Source: Cacajao melanocephalus (Eukaryota; Chordata; Mammalia; Primates; Pitheciidae). Taken from it: DNA of 64,000 bases. Where the stretch lies: positions 117,356 through 181,355 of the forward strand of contig CAUYLG010033140.1 of assembly GCA_963573385.1 (NCBI GenBank). Reading direction: 5' to 3'. A program made the position numbers and the translations under genes. The notes below the pieces were generated by a model that saw only the letters and a list, made by a program, of their open reading frames with translations, was not told the DNA's origin and ran no database searches. Positions 10,203 to 21,694 of the stretch are shown piece by piece (position 1 is the stretch's first letter; each line of letters starts with the position of its first letter).

Positions 10203-11544
10203 AACAGCATGATTCTATACTAGAGAGGATGCTATTGAGGTGTGTGTGAGAGCTTTTGCCTACAAAGTAAGCAGTATTCCAGGGTTCATATTTGGTGGTT
10301 ACATGGCACTTGAATGGTTTTCACCAAGACTTTTCTAACTGTGGTCTCCTTTGTGTGCTGCATGTAGATGCAAGAGCAGGTCTAACTGAGAGAGTCCTGC
10401 GTGTGAGCTATGCACAGCCTCCAAAAAGTCAGCAGGACTGTCAGCAGCAAACAAACCTACTACTCAACCAGGCAGTTGGAGCTGAAATGCACAAACAAAC
10501 TACCTCTTTAGGGAACATTAAAGGCATTAAATTAGACTGAGACATTCTTTGGCGTGCACAGCCGCACCCTTCAAAGCCATCATCACTGAGGTTCTACTTA
10601 CCAAAAGAAAAAGCCACAGAAATGTAAATACAGTTCATTTGTAGATGCCTTGGTAGAGGTGTATCCACGCCCTCTAGGGACATCATTCCATCTAAGGGAG
10701 GAGATAAAGAACATTTCTTAAGCAGGAAACTTAGAACCATTTCAAGATGTGAACTATTTGTCTTGCTCAGGCCTGTCTGCTGGCTCCATCTAACTCAGAC
10801 AGCAGTGAGTGTTTGCTGGGCTCAACCTCTACTCTCTTGGAGTCAGAACCAAAAAAAGAAAGTGATTCTCCAACTCCCGGCCCCACACTCTGGTGACCTC
10901 AATTGAGACGCGTAGTGCCAACTGGCACCAAGCATAGGGTGGAACTTAGAGACAACTTGGCACTCTCAGCCTGGCACCCTCTTGATGGGCAGGAACCCAA
11001 AGCAGTCTTTCCTTCTGCTTCTGCTCCCTTAGAGCAAGAGGCCTCATTTTCAATCAAAACAGTGAGATACACAAATTAGCATCAGAATCAAAATGGTTTC
11101 CTGGGAAACTAATGACAAAAATTCCAGTTTTAAAACATTTTCTTTGCATCCTAGAGAGAGAAGTCATGTTTTTCACAAGGACAAAAGCCCTGTGCCAAAG
11201 AACTCCACCTCATATAAAGAAGTGTCATTGACCAAAGACTCTGGAATAGATGAAAAGTACTATTTGAGCCTTTCAGGACCTGCTTTATGTATTTTTCTAT
11301 ACCTTGTTCCCATATAATCCTAACCCATTCACTCATGCCTGTTTTTACAGACGTGAAACATTTCCTCATTAATTTCTTTTCCCAGTAGTCCTTTGTCCTG
11401 TAAGAAGTTGAACTTTTTAGCATGCAAGCAGCTGGAGAACAGGTTAGAGATTTTAAAAAATTAGCAGGTAGAGAAGACAGAATATGTTACCTCTACCCAT
11501 CAAAACCTGTCCCTTGGAAATTATTCAAGAAAATAATTTGCATT
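10203..11544. other. Single-copy sequence, no gene recognised
   Basis: About 1.3 kb without recognisable repeats. Short frames at 10292-10540 and 11093-11423 overlap each other on opposite strands and show no domain, signal or family resemblance. Confidence 0.45.
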
Positions 11545-11640
11545 CCAATGATAGTAATATACATTTGTAGAGTGGTTCATAGTTTATAAAATCCCTTCAC
11601 ATATATTTCCTTAATTCAACTTCTCGATAGTTTGAGTAAA
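11545..11640 (-). mobile_element. Possible MIR fragment, reversed
   Basis: The text 'gagtggttcatagtttataa' followed by 'cccttcacatatatttcc' resembles a reversed MIR-type segment (gctttacagtttacaaa... ttcacatacattatctc). The match is short and diverged. Confidence 0.4.
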
Positions 11641-11674
11641 AATACAATTCTAGTCTTTATGTTCTGTCTCCTAG

Positions 11675-11985
11675 GAGCATTCATTCAATTAACAAACACA
11701 TACTGAGAGCCTTCTCTGTGCCTGGCCTTGAGGAATGCACTGAGGAACAGAGCCATTGGACATCCTTCCTTCTGGGATGAGCTGAGTCTTGGGAAAAGAG
11801 AAAGCAATTAAAATTCAGAAGTATACAGCATGCTGTAGGAACACATAGGAAGGACCTGCAATGCAGCATTTTAATATTGAGTAATCTCTTAATCTGAAGA
11901 AATTAAACTCCTTAAGGATGGAATTTCTGGTATCGTAAAAATAAGGGAGGTATTGGCAGGGAAGCCTTCCCAAGGACCTCTAAAT
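11675..11985 (-). mobile_element. L2 LINE 3' end, reversed
   Basis: Starts with 'cattcattcaattaacaaac' and 'ctgagagccttctctgtgcc', the reversed L2 terminus, and later carries 'gggaagccttcccaaggacc', which fits the next block of the same consensus. It lies just left of Tigger1. Confidence 0.5.
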
Positions 11986-12047
11986 CACACAACACTGGCA
12001 GTGTCTCACCAGAAGGTGTAACAGTGATATGTGTATAATATGTGCAT

Positions 12048-14365
12048 CAGGCACATCTCCTTTTATTGTGCTTCGCTTTATTGCACATCACAGATATTGT
12101 GTTATTTTTACAAATTGAAGGTTGTGGCAAACTTCATAGAGTTTCTAGACTCTAAGAAGTCTACTGGTGCCATTTTTCTAGTAGCATGTGCTTGCTTCCA
12201 GGCTCTGCATCCATTTTGGTAATTCTGTTAATATGTCAAGCTTTTTCATTATTACATCTGTTATGGTGATCCATGATCAGTGATCTTCAATGTTACTATT
12301 GCAGTTGTTTTGGGGCACCATGAACCATGGCCCATATAAAATGGCATTCTGACTACTCCATCGACCAGCCTTTCCCCAACCTTCTTCCTCCCCTCAGGCA
12401 TCCCTATTCCCTGAGACACAACAGTATTGAAATCAGGCTGACTAATAACCCCTACAATGGCCTCTTAGTATTCAAGTTTCTCACTTTAAATCAAAAGCTA
12501 GGAATGATTTAGCTTAATGAGAAAAACATGTTGAAAGTTGAGATAGGCCAAAAGCTAGGTCTCTTATACCAAACAGCCAAGTTGTGAATGCAAAGGAAAA
12601 GTTCTTGAAGGAGATTAAAAGTGCTACTCCAGTGAACACATAAATGGTAAGAAAGTGAAACAGCCTTACTGCTGATGTGGAAAACGTTTTAGTAGTCTGG
12701 GTAGAAGATCATACCAGCAACAGTATTCACTTAAATCAAATCCTAATCAAGAGCAAGATCCTAATTCTCTTTAATTCTGTGAAAGTGGAGAGAGCTGCCG
12801 AAGAAAGTTGGAAGCTAGCAGAGATTAGTTCAGGAGGTTTAAAGAAAGAAAAGATATATAACTATAACATAAAACTACAAGGTGAAGCAGCAAGAGCTTT
12901 GGAGAAACTATAGGAAGTTATCCAGAAGATCTATCTAGGATCACTGAAGATGGTGGCCACACTAAACAACAGATTTTCCATGTAGACAAAACAGCCTTAT
13001 ATTGGAATAAGATGCCATCTAGAATTTTTATCACTAAACAGAAGTCAATGCCTGGGTTCCAAGCTTCAAAGGACAGGCTGACACTCTTGTTAGGGGGCAA
13101 TGTATCTGGTGACTTTAAGTTAAAGCCAATGCTTCTTTATCATTATGAAAATTCTAGAAATCTTAAGAATTATGCTAAATCTACTCTGCCTATGCTCTAT
13201 AAATGGAACAACAAAGCCTGGGTGATAGCACATCTATTTATAGTATGGTTTACTGAATATTTTAAGCCTACTCTTGGGACCTACTGCTCATAAAAAAATG
13301 ATTCCCTTCAAAATATTACTGCTCATTGACATTGTAACTGGTCATTCAAGAGCTCTGATGGAGATGTACAAGGAGAGGAATGGTGTTTTCATGCCTGCTA
13401 ACACAATATTTATTCTGCTGCCCATGGATTGAGCAGTAATTTTGACTTTCAAGTCTTATTATTTAAGATAGGCATATTACTGCTGTAGATAATGATTCCT
13501 CTGATAGATCTGGGCAAAGTCCACTGAGAACCTTCTGGAAAGGATCCACCATTCTAGATGCTATTAACATTCATGATTCATGGGAGGAGGTCAAAATATC
13601 AACACTGGCAGGAGTTTAGAAGAAGTTGATTACAACTTTCATGGATGATTTTTTGGGGATTCAATATTTCAGTGGAAGAAGTCACTGCAAATGTCATGGA
13701 AATTGCAAGAGAACCATAATTAGAAGTGGAGCCTGAAGTTATACAATCCCATGTTAAAACTTGAACAAATGAGTGGTTGCTTCTTATGGATGAGCAAAGA
13801 AAGTGGTTTCTTGGGATGGAATCTATTCCTGGTGAAGATGCTGTGAGCCTTGTTGAAATTACCACAAAGGATTTAGAATATTCCATAAACTTAGTTGATA
13901 AAGCAATGACAGAGTTTTAGAGGAGTGACTCCAACTTTGAAAGAAGTTCTGTGGGGGAAAATGCTATCAAACAGTATCACATGCTATAGAGAAATCTTTG
14001 TGAAAGGAAAAATCAATCGATGCAACAAACTTCATTGTTGTCTTATTTTAGGGAATTGCCACTACCCCTGATCAGTCAGCAGCCATCAACATCAAGGCAA
14101 GATCCTCCACCAGCAAAAAGATTACAACTTGCTGAAGGCCCAGATGATCATTAGCATTTTTTAACAGTATAGTATTTTTAAAATTAAAGTATGTACATTT
14201 TTTTTACACATAATGCTACTGCATGCTTAATAGACTATAGTATAGTGTAAGTGTACCTTTTAGACTCACTGGGAAATGAAAAAAATGCACATAACTCACT
14301 TTATTGCAATATTAGCTTTATTGTGGGGTCTGCAAATGAACTGTAATATCTCCAAGTTATTTCTG
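12048..14365 (+). mobile_element. Tigger1 DNA transposon, near full length
   Basis: Left terminus CAGGCACATCTCCTTTTATT and right terminus around 'aatatctccaagttatttctg' are the Tigger1 inverted ends; the subterminal 'cgctttattgca' pairs with 'tagctttattgtgg'. Length is 2318 bp against roughly 2.4 kb for the complete element, and the gene order is intact. The right flank begins with TA as expected for Tc1/mariner-class target duplication; the left flank reads AT, a probable mutation. It sits immediately after a reversed L2 fragment. Orientation is that of its transposase. Confidence 0.95.
12457..14154 (+). pseudogene. Tigger1 pogo-like transposase pseudogene
   Basis: Relic of a Tigger1 transposase (pogo/CENP-B-like DNA-binding N-terminus plus DDE_1 catalytic domain, DDD triad). 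The presumed start at 12457 is followed by a stop as fourth codon (tag). A small deletion near 12576 disrupts the DNA-binding part. The largest readable catalytic block is 13012-13293, containing [20 protein letters not shown] and [17 protein letters not shown]. The three catalytic aspartates remain as codons: 12985 (VDKTALYW context), 13328 (LLLID) and 13437 (PMD), but they lie in three different frames and the last is followed by a stop. The native stop is at about 14152. The same domain was domesticated in CENPB, JRK and TIGD genes, but this copy is dead. Confidence 0.9.
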
Positions 14366-14604
14366 TATTATATATTAGAGTTATAGTATGAAACTAAAGT
14401 ATGTTCAGTAGTCATAACTTTAGGTGTGACCCATAGGCTTGATTTTTTTTCATAATATATTAGGATCTATACACTCTCCAAATGAGCATTGGACTCCAAT
14501 GTAGAACAACTACTTCTGAATGTAGATATTGGTTAAAACATTTTATCATACCCTTTTATTGCCATTGCCTTCAGAGTCTGGAGGTAGTCTTTCTCCTATT
14601 CTTT
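14366..14604. other. Short single-copy gap
   Basis: AT-rich sequence between Tigger1 and the reversed L1M. Nothing recognised. Confidence 0.4.
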
Positions 14605-15110
14605 TTCTCTCTCTTTTTTTTGATTACAAAAGTAACGCACATACATACTCATGTAAACAATTCATAATTATACAAATAAGCAATTTTAAAAATGAAAATC
14701 TCACAATCATCTCCCCAAAAATAATTAACAGTGTGTGATATATCCTTTCAGGGTTTAGACATGTCTGTGTTTACACATAATTTTTAGGCCAGAGTGGAAC
14801 CATATTGCACAACTTCCCTAAGATATATATAGCTCAATGCTTATCTTAAATATAGACATCTTTTTGTATTGGTAAAGACATAGTCACTCAACATATAGAT
14901 GTACCATAAAATTTATTTAAGCAGTCTTCTACTGATGAACACTAGGTTGTTTTCATAATGTTTTACTCTTGTCAACAAAACTGTGATTGAAATCCTTATT
15001 CATATTGATTTGGACATTAGTTTGAGTATTTCTAGAAAATAAATGCCTAGGACTTAAATTCGTAGGATATTCTTTACAAATCCTCAATGTGAGCAAACTT
15101 TAAATTTAAA
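14605..15110 (-). mobile_element. Ancient L1M/HAL1-type LINE 3' region, reversed
   Basis: Ordered words 'attacaaaagtaacgcacat', 'gatatatcctttcagggttt', 'ggtaaagacatagtcactca', 'gatgtaccataaaatttatt', 'ctactgatgaacactaggtt' and 'agaaaataaatgcctaggac' follow the reversed old L1 3' region. It is non-coding and strongly diverged. Confidence 0.6.
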
Positions 15111-15189
15111 AGTAATAACTTGTTTAAAAGGATTTTTGGTCAAAATAAAAATTGACGTTAAGTGGGGAGACTAGGAACTAGGCATATTG

Positions 15190-15410
15190 AGCAGCTAATA
15201 TGCCTATACCTATCATGGTGCTAGAAATCAGCATTATCTCATCTCTCCTGGAAATTCTGACAATTGTGGTGTTACTGTTCCCATTTTAGTGGTGAAGAAA
15301 TTGAGACACAGACAGGCTAAGCTTTTCCATATGCAGTTAGCAAATGGCAGAGCCAAGATTGGACCTAAGTCTTCCCAATTCTTTTGATTATAGCACCTGC
15401 CTCTCAGTCG
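15190..15410 (-). mobile_element. MIR SINE, reversed
   Basis: Contains 'ttcccattttagtggtgaag', 'aaattgagacacagacaggc', 'cagttagcaaatggcagagc' and 'aagattggacctaagtc', the reversed MIR core and tRNA-derived region, nearly full length. Confidence 0.6.
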
Positions 15411-17084
15411 TATAGAACCCTGTTACGGTTTCTTGGTTTAAACTCCAACTGTCTCTAAAGAAAATATCAAAAGTGTTTTTAGTCAATTTCAGAAATGCTG
15501 AAATAAATGTGATCTTTCCAAATCTATATATAAAAATACTTTGCATTTGAAATAAGTAAATTTTGCTATGTTAATTACAAAAGGTCTCACAGTTTAGTCA
15601 CCTCATCTCCCTTTTCTTACTGAATTAACAGTGCTGTACTATAAAAACAATGCACCCAAATACATACATTTCTTTAATCTAAAATTTTTTGGTCTGGATT
15701 TAAATAAATTTTTTTATTCAAAATGGATAGTAAAGAGGCAAACTCATTATGAAATCAATTTAGCTGCCTGCTTCATTGTACTTAGAGCTAACCTGTCATT
15801 TGAGAGTTTGTTTCTCTTTCCTTTCTTTTTCCTTTCAAGCCCCTTTTGAAAATTCACTAGTTCTATATAGTATTTTTCAGAGTTTCTCTCTAGGGACTGG
15901 CTCCTCTGGAAACAAAACACTGATACCATGAGAAGAGGTGGGTTAGAAAAATAGGGAAATTAGGAGGCTGAAAGAACAACATTCAAATGCAACTCTTCAG
16001 AATGGTTGTGTTTCAGTTGCTTCATCTTGGATTGTCAACTCCCAAGAAAATACTAACGTTTTCCAGTGAAATGGTTTACTCGTATATGATATGCTCATTA
16101 GCACTGAGTTTCCCCTTTGTCCTAGTGTCTTTCCTAGTACCTCATGTGCTCCCATAGTATGCCCTGCTTGCACCTGTCACATCACTTACCACAGTTTCTC
16201 ATCCTGCTTCCTCACTAGACTGAGAGTTTCTGGATAACATTAACTATGTTTCTGTTAGTATTACATTCTTGGTTCATAGCGCAACATCCATCTTGTGATA
16301 GGTGCTCATTTCATTCGTTGCTTGAAAAAAATGTCAGAAAATTTAAGGGCAGCTTTCCTCAGATGCAGTCTCTGTTTCTGCCTTTCACCAATATTAACAC
16401 AAAGCTCAACACCCTTTATGTTCCCCAGAAACAATCCATTCACACCACAAGCATTAGTGCGCAATGTGGATTTTGCTGAAGATTTTGTAGGCATATTAGG
16501 GGAGGATGAGCCATGTAAAACTTGGGATCAGACATATTTGTTTCCTGCAGTTGTTTTTCCCCATTGTGCTTCAACCTCACAGGCTTCTTCCTTTAGGCAG
16601 AATAACTCAGAGCTTTCCCAAACTCTTCCTCCAAACTCACATACCCATGCCTAGCAGAGCCTATGGTAGACATGTACCTTTAGAAGCGGTGGGTGGGTGT
16701 GTTAAAAAAACATTTTTTCCCTATTACATCCTCATTTGCAGCTACTAGTACTTAGGTTTTCCAAACAGCTTTATGGTATCTAATGTAAATAAAATCATGC
16801 CTCTTCCAGGCATACTATTTTGAAAGTTACCCTCCACCTCTAGAATCCAAAGAGGAACGAGTTATTTCCAGCTAGTGGCCTTATTCTTATGGGTCAAATG
16901 AGTTCCTTCCTTCTGGGCCCTCAGGTTGTGTTCAGCTGTACTACCCTCAGTGCTTCGTGGTTCCTGGTCTCCAGGGAAGAAGGCCTCCTCACCCGAGGCC
17001 CCGAGCTCACCATGCCAGCTGAGGCAGAAACTTCTCACCTACGACTGTGGTTTCCCTCTCTCTGACTTCCAGGAAATTTTCTTT
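15411..17084. other. Mostly single-copy sequence
   Basis: Apart from a weak L2 fragment at 16090-16320 I see no repeat. Overlapping frames at 16246-16748 in all three forward phases reflect low stop density rather than coding. A polypyrimidine tract lies at 15811-15836. Confidence 0.45.
16090..16320 (+). mobile_element. L2 LINE fragment
   Basis: The run from 'cctcatgtgctcccatagta' through 'gactgagagtttctggataa' to 'ggtgctcatttcattc' resembles the L2 3' end (cactagactgtgagctccttgag ... gtgctcaataaa). Diverged. Confidence 0.45.
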
Positions 17085-17215
17085 TCTCTGAATAATTATA
17101 ATTAATTAAATTTATACATCATTATATTAAATTATATTATTTAATACATGTTTAATTTAATTATTAAATCCATTGTTATATTAAGCATAATTATTAGATT
17201 TAATAATATATTAAG
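17085..17215. repeat. AT-rich low-complexity tract
   Basis: About 130 bp almost entirely A/T, made of ATTATA, TTAATTAA and TAATAATA words with many short palindromes. It can form cruciform-like structures and could serve as a DNA-unwinding or matrix-attachment type sequence; no specific function is visible. Confidence 0.85.
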
Positions 17216-17229
17216 CTGCAAATTTACTA

Positions 17230-17425
17230 ATCTGCAGCTATGTGCCAGGCACTGTGTGCAGCACTTATTTATACGTTACTTCATTTAGTCGCCAGGGCGA
17301 CCCTGTAGATGGTTACTGCTACTTCTGTTTCACAGATCGCAAAACTTAAGTTAAGGAAAATTAAGTCATTTGCCTAAAAGTGTTTCACTTACATGGGATT
17401 TGAACACAGTGTGTCTGCAACATCT
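17230..17425 (-). mobile_element. MIR SINE, reversed
   Basis: Keeps 'gctatgtgccaggcactgtg', 'atttcacagatcgc'-like core ('gtttcacagatcgcaaaac') and 'gggatttgaacacagtgtgt'. Nearly full length and recognisable. Confidence 0.65.
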
Positions 17426-17939
17426 GTGTGTGCCTTGAGCCTTCTCTCCCTGAATAGACCCAGCATTACATCCCTGCTACAAGTACAATCTGAGTGTACC
17501 CTTCCCCTTTTCTATCTTTTGTGGATCTAAGAACCTTGCCCTGCCCTGCAGGCCACCTCTGCCTTGGTCAACTGTCTTGCTGTTAGCTCAGGCTGTGTCT
17601 TCCTTCCCTCAGGATGTGGTTTCTTCCCTAGCCATTGACATAGTCAGCTCTGAACTCTTCTTTTCCCTTTTTTTTTTTTTTTAATGCTATGGCCTTGGTT
17701 GATTTGCTCTCATCTTTTTTTCTTCCTCTTCAGTATTTCTACCAGTTACTGGATCCCTCCTGAGAAAGATTCCTGACTGTATTCACATCTAGCCCAGCCC
17801 CAAGAAACTTCCCAATTTTTCTTTGTTATAGCATCTTGGAAAGTTCCTTGCAGTTCTTCAAGGTCTCCCAGTATTTATTCTTATGGTTCCTAAAGAAGAA
17901 TAATGTTTATCAAAAGTTTGGTAACTAAGAAAAGACTTC
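17426..17939. other. Pyrimidine-rich single-copy stretch
   Basis: C/T-rich sequence with a 15-T run at 17668-17682. It might be diverged L2, but no diagnostic block is clear enough to call. No gene. Confidence 0.4.
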
Positions 17940-18170
17940 TAAGTCATATTACTAAGTGAGAAAGGCAAAGTGCAGAGAAGTAACTATGATGTGCTACCAA
18001 CCACATAAAAAGGATAGAAAAATTACCTGTTTGGGGTAGTTTTGGAGTCAGATGACTTTTACTCAGCAGAAGAAGAAGAGGAGCAAGAGGAGATTTCACT
18101 GTACATATTTTACAGTTGATGTTTGGACCATATGAATACATTACCAATGTTAAAACTAGATGAGTGATTT
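17940..18170 (+). mobile_element. Ancient L1M 3' end fragment
   Basis: Words 'tactaagtgagaaaggcaaa', 'atgatgtgctaccaaccaca' and 'accatatgaatacattacca' match in order the old L1 3' UTR also seen at 1-520. The middle is deleted or unrelated. Confidence 0.45.
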
Positions 18171-19170
18171 CTTTTGCTAAAGAAATGCAAGTAATTTTCC
18201 TGATGGGCAGGAGAGGGCATTTTGCTACAGTATTTTATGAAAAATATTAAACGAACAAATAGTTTTGATAAGGAAAACAAACAACAAGAATATTCAGGTC
18301 ACTGAGTATTTCACATAAATCTGGGAATCCAAAATACTCAGCATTATGGATAATTTGTACAATGGTCTAAAAGCAATCAGTTGATAATGGAAAGTACCAA
18401 TTCAACTATATGTGCCCTCTTTTCTGCACTGTACATGCCTAGGGGTTAGGAAGTTTCTTCTCTCATACAGCTAGACCTCAGTAAATGTTAAGTAGAAATA
18501 GGGAAAAATTGCCCTACAGCATCCCTTCAACAATAAGAGGAGCAAGAAGCCATTTCAGTGTGATTTGTTGAGTCCTAAAAAAACAACAGAAACTTTTAAG
18601 CACAATCAAGTTGACGTCAACTCAGTCTCTGCTTAATAGCATAAAATAGAGGGCAGTTGAGTAAGCAACTGTGCCCTTGCTCACATTCCTAACCCTAGTC
18701 TTGGAGAATGCAAAATAACTGTGCTCTAGCCCAGTCCCACGTAGTAACCAATACACGTGATTGAGAAAGCTAGGGTCAGTTCTCAAGAACCTGAAGACTA
18801 CGAGCATTCACGTCTTACCTCCAAACACTCTTGAGAACATCTGAGGATAGAATAAATCCCCAAAGCCATCCCTGAAAATGACTGGCCATCCTAGCTGTCT
18901 TTGGTTTGGAGATGATCAAGATTTGACCCCCACCCTGAGATTGGAATAGATTGGACATGACTCCAGGCCTTTCCTACACTTAGATCCATCTTCCTGGGAG
19001 CAAGATAAATGTCAGCTGATTCCTGTCACATTATTCTTCTAGCAGATGGGATTTCATCCAGATAGTTGTTTTTTTTTTTAAGCTTAGAACAAGGGAAAAA
19101 ATTTCTACTTTTTTTCATGCTGTAGGTGCAATTTACACTAAATTGGAAAAGCATAGGGATGCCTCAGCCT
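18171..19170. other. Single-copy sequence
   Basis: No repeat family recognised, apart from short A and T runs (for example a T run near 19070). No convincing coding frame. Confidence 0.45.
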
Positions 19171-19450
19171 TTTATTTTTAAACAGTTTTAATTGACAAAT
19201 AAAAATTATCGTATATATTTATTGCATGTAACTGATTGTTCTGAAGTATGTATACATTGTGAAATGGCTAAATCGAGCTAAATTAACATACGCGTTACCT
19301 CAAATACTTATCATTTGTGTGGTGAGAGCACTTAAAATCTACTCTCAGCAATGTTCAAGAATACAATACATTGTTAGTAACTATAGCCATCATGTTGTAT
19401 AATAGATCTCTTGAACTTATTATTCCTAACTGAAATTTGTACCCTTTGTC
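19171..19450 (-). mobile_element. L1 3' UTR fragment, reversed
   Basis: Ordered words 'tttaattgacaaataaaaat', 'gtatacattgtgaaatggct', 'catttgtgtggtgagagcac', 'agcaatgttcaagaatacaa' and 'atagatctcttgaacttatt' are the reversed 3' UTR of L1MA/L1MB-type elements. No coding sequence. Confidence 0.75.
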
Positions 19451-19779
19451 TAACATCAAAGAGAGATGTTGAGCAGATAGTGTTAAGCCTTATTTTAGGG
19501 ATCTTGAAATGGCTAAAAACAATGGAAACTATGTGGGTAGAAAGCTGACTTTCAACTTTCCCTAATCCTAAGAGTTGCAGACAAAGTCTAACGAATTCAT
19601 CGAGACCCAAGTCATTCCAGACCAGGAACACATGGGAAATTGCCAATGGATAGTTGGATCCTCTCATTACAGAAACCTAAATCTGAGATAGTCATTGAAA
19701 TGTCTAATCACCGATCTGAATTTTTATTTTTTTAAATAAGAAGATTTTAAAAATAAAACAGTTCTACTAAATCTATATG

Positions 19780-20120
19780 AGGTGGTATGCCGAGAGTTTA
19801 TTGTAGGGATGCTGTCAGTAATAGAACCTGTAAGGGACAGAGGGAGGCAGGATGTGGCAGAAGGAGAAGTTGAACTATAATCCAGTCACAACAGAGACCT
19901 TGTCTCATCCTCTGGGAAGCTCTGAACCTGAGATGACCCTTCAGAGCTTTCCAGAATTGAGATAAGCAGGTGTGCCTTGTACCATGCGATAGACCAATCA
20001 CTGGATATGAGCTGCCAAAGAAAGGGGGTATAACCTTGTGTAAGGCAGCTCCCTTAGGCTGAAGGCAAATCCTGGGGAGGGACTCAGCTGCAGGTCTTTC
20101 CCAGGCAGGGCTCCTGGTAG
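19780..20120 (+). repeat. Unnamed interspersed repeat family, copy C
   Basis: The best-preserved of three related copies (others at 5205 and 8402). Blocks: 'gaggcaggatgtggcagaag', 'gagaagttgaactataatcc', 'gatgacccttcagagctttc', 'ccttgtaccatgcgatagac', 'caatcactggatatgagctg', 'aaggcagctcccttaggctg' and 'gggactcagctgcaggtctt'. Probably an old LTR; name not assigned. Short frames in it on the reverse strand are incidental. Confidence 0.6.
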
Positions 20121-20199
20121 GTGTGAGAGTAAGCTGGTAGCTTGGTCCTCACAGGGGACCTTGGCAGTATGCACCAGCATCCACTACATAATCAAACGC

Positions 20200-21044
20200 C
20201 AAAATGAATACCAAACAAAGGCATCCTTGTTTTGAAAGAAGCATGCAGTTAGCCCAGAAAATACAGTAATGTGAAATTCGATGGAGTAGTGTGCCCTGGC
20301 TAAATATGTTAGAAAAATTCTTGAAGTCTTAATTGTCTGTGTATGATTACCTTCTGACTGAAATTACCAGTTCAGTAAGCAAAAGGAGGCTGATTAAGAG
20401 TCATATCTATTCTAAAACCCTCAAAGGAGGGGCCTCTCAGGAACAATTCAAAAGGATCATTCTTACTACAGATTCCTCCACATTTTTTCCAGTTCTGTAT
20501 ATTCCATGGGCAGGTGGTCAATAGCTGCAGCTGATAATTACAGGCTTTCTGTATGCTGCATTATGAAAGGAACGTGTTTGTGCTGCCAGGCTGACAGGGA
20601 AGCATGCAGCATACCTTGGACCCTGTCAAAGCGGGGAGATTCCGCTTTTGTTATGGGCCGTAGGGTTTTTAAGGCTGTGATCCATGGCAAGTGTTCACCA
20701 TGTTGAAGGCCTAAGGGCCAAGCACGCGACCTTTTAAGAGCTTGTCAGCAGAAATTCCTTTCACTGAAAGCCTTGGCTGTCCCACGCCATCGGCTGGTCA
20801 TCAGAGCTACATTGTGTGCCCTCTTTGTAAGAAGGCAAAAGATCTATAGCTTTCCTCACTGAAAATATTCAATATTGCACCTTTAATTTTCAACAATAAC
20901 AGATAAAATGCTGCCATGGATTTCATAGATACAAATAGAGGTTTTGATCTTCCGTGAAACATTTCCTCTTCTAGAATGGAGCAAAGCAAACATTTTGACA
21001 ATAACTAAGAAAATTACACGGAAGTTCTGGGCAGGAATGTTGTG
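20200..21044. other. Repeat-free, CpG-retaining block (candidate regulatory element)
   Basis: About 850 bp with no mobile element. Between 20570 and 20800 I count eight CpG dinucleotides, which is high for this CpG-poor window. Words such as 'agctgcagctgataattaca' (E-box-like and homeobox-like) occur near 20525. Overlapping open frames (20333-20706) have no domain. This is a plausible conserved non-coding element; conservation itself cannot be judged here. Confidence 0.35.
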
Positions 21045-21057
21045 AAAATGCCATTGA

Positions 21058-21340
21058 GGCCGGGCACGGTGGCTCACACCTGTAGTCCCAGCACTTTGGG
21101 AGGCGGAGGCGGATGGATCATGGGGTCAGGAGTTTAAGACCAGCTTGGAGAAGATGATGAAACCCCGTCTCTACTAAAAACTACAAAAATTAGCTGGGCA
21201 TGGTGGCGCACATGTGTAGTCCCAGCTACTCGGGAGAATAGCTTGAACCTGGGTGGCAGAGGCTGCAGTGAGCCGAGATCACACCACTGCACTCCAGCCT
21301 GGGCAACAGAGTGAGACTCCATCTCAAAAAAAAAAAAAAA
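21058..21340 (+). mobile_element. Alu SINE (AluS/Y-like) with perfect target duplication
   Basis: GGCCGGGCACGGTGGCTCAC start, both monomers, and a ~20-base pure A tail. The 13-bp target duplication AAAATGCCATTGA is identical on both sides (21045-21057 and 21341-21353). A small deletion removes the 'ggctgaggcaggagaat' region of the right monomer near 21232. Retained CpGs, clean tail and perfect duplication make it one of the youngest insertions here. Confidence 0.97.
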
Positions 21341-21353
21341 AAAATGCCATTGA

Positions 21354-21694
21354 AGCTACAAGAACAATTAAACAAAGAACCTGGGTAGTTCTGTCCTCCC
21401 CTTTCACCCTACTCCCAGTTCACATCCACTGATAGCCATCAAACTGACGTTTATTTGATTATTATGTGTACTGAACAATTCAGATCATTGATAACAAGAT
21501 GCTAAATTAGGTCACAAATTGATAATAGGGAGAAGTGGAGTGTTTTCTACTGTGATAGCAATAATTTTGTTCTTTCTAATTTCTAAAATGATTACTTGAA
21601 AATATGAGAATGTGCTGAAAAATCACATATTACTTATTCAATCGTATGAATATTGGGGGGTTAAAGACAAAATTGTGAAATTTTAGACTTATAG
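21354..21694. other. Single-copy sequence
   Basis: AT-rich, no repeat or gene recognised. Confidence 0.4.

Noticed and set aside
16295..16654. 119-codon frame
   Set aside because: Three forward phases are open together for about 250 bp, so this is a stop-poor stretch, not evidence of coding.
17085..17215. Replication origin or scaffold-attachment region
   Set aside because: The AT-rich tract alone is compatible but not specific; no further evidence in sequence.
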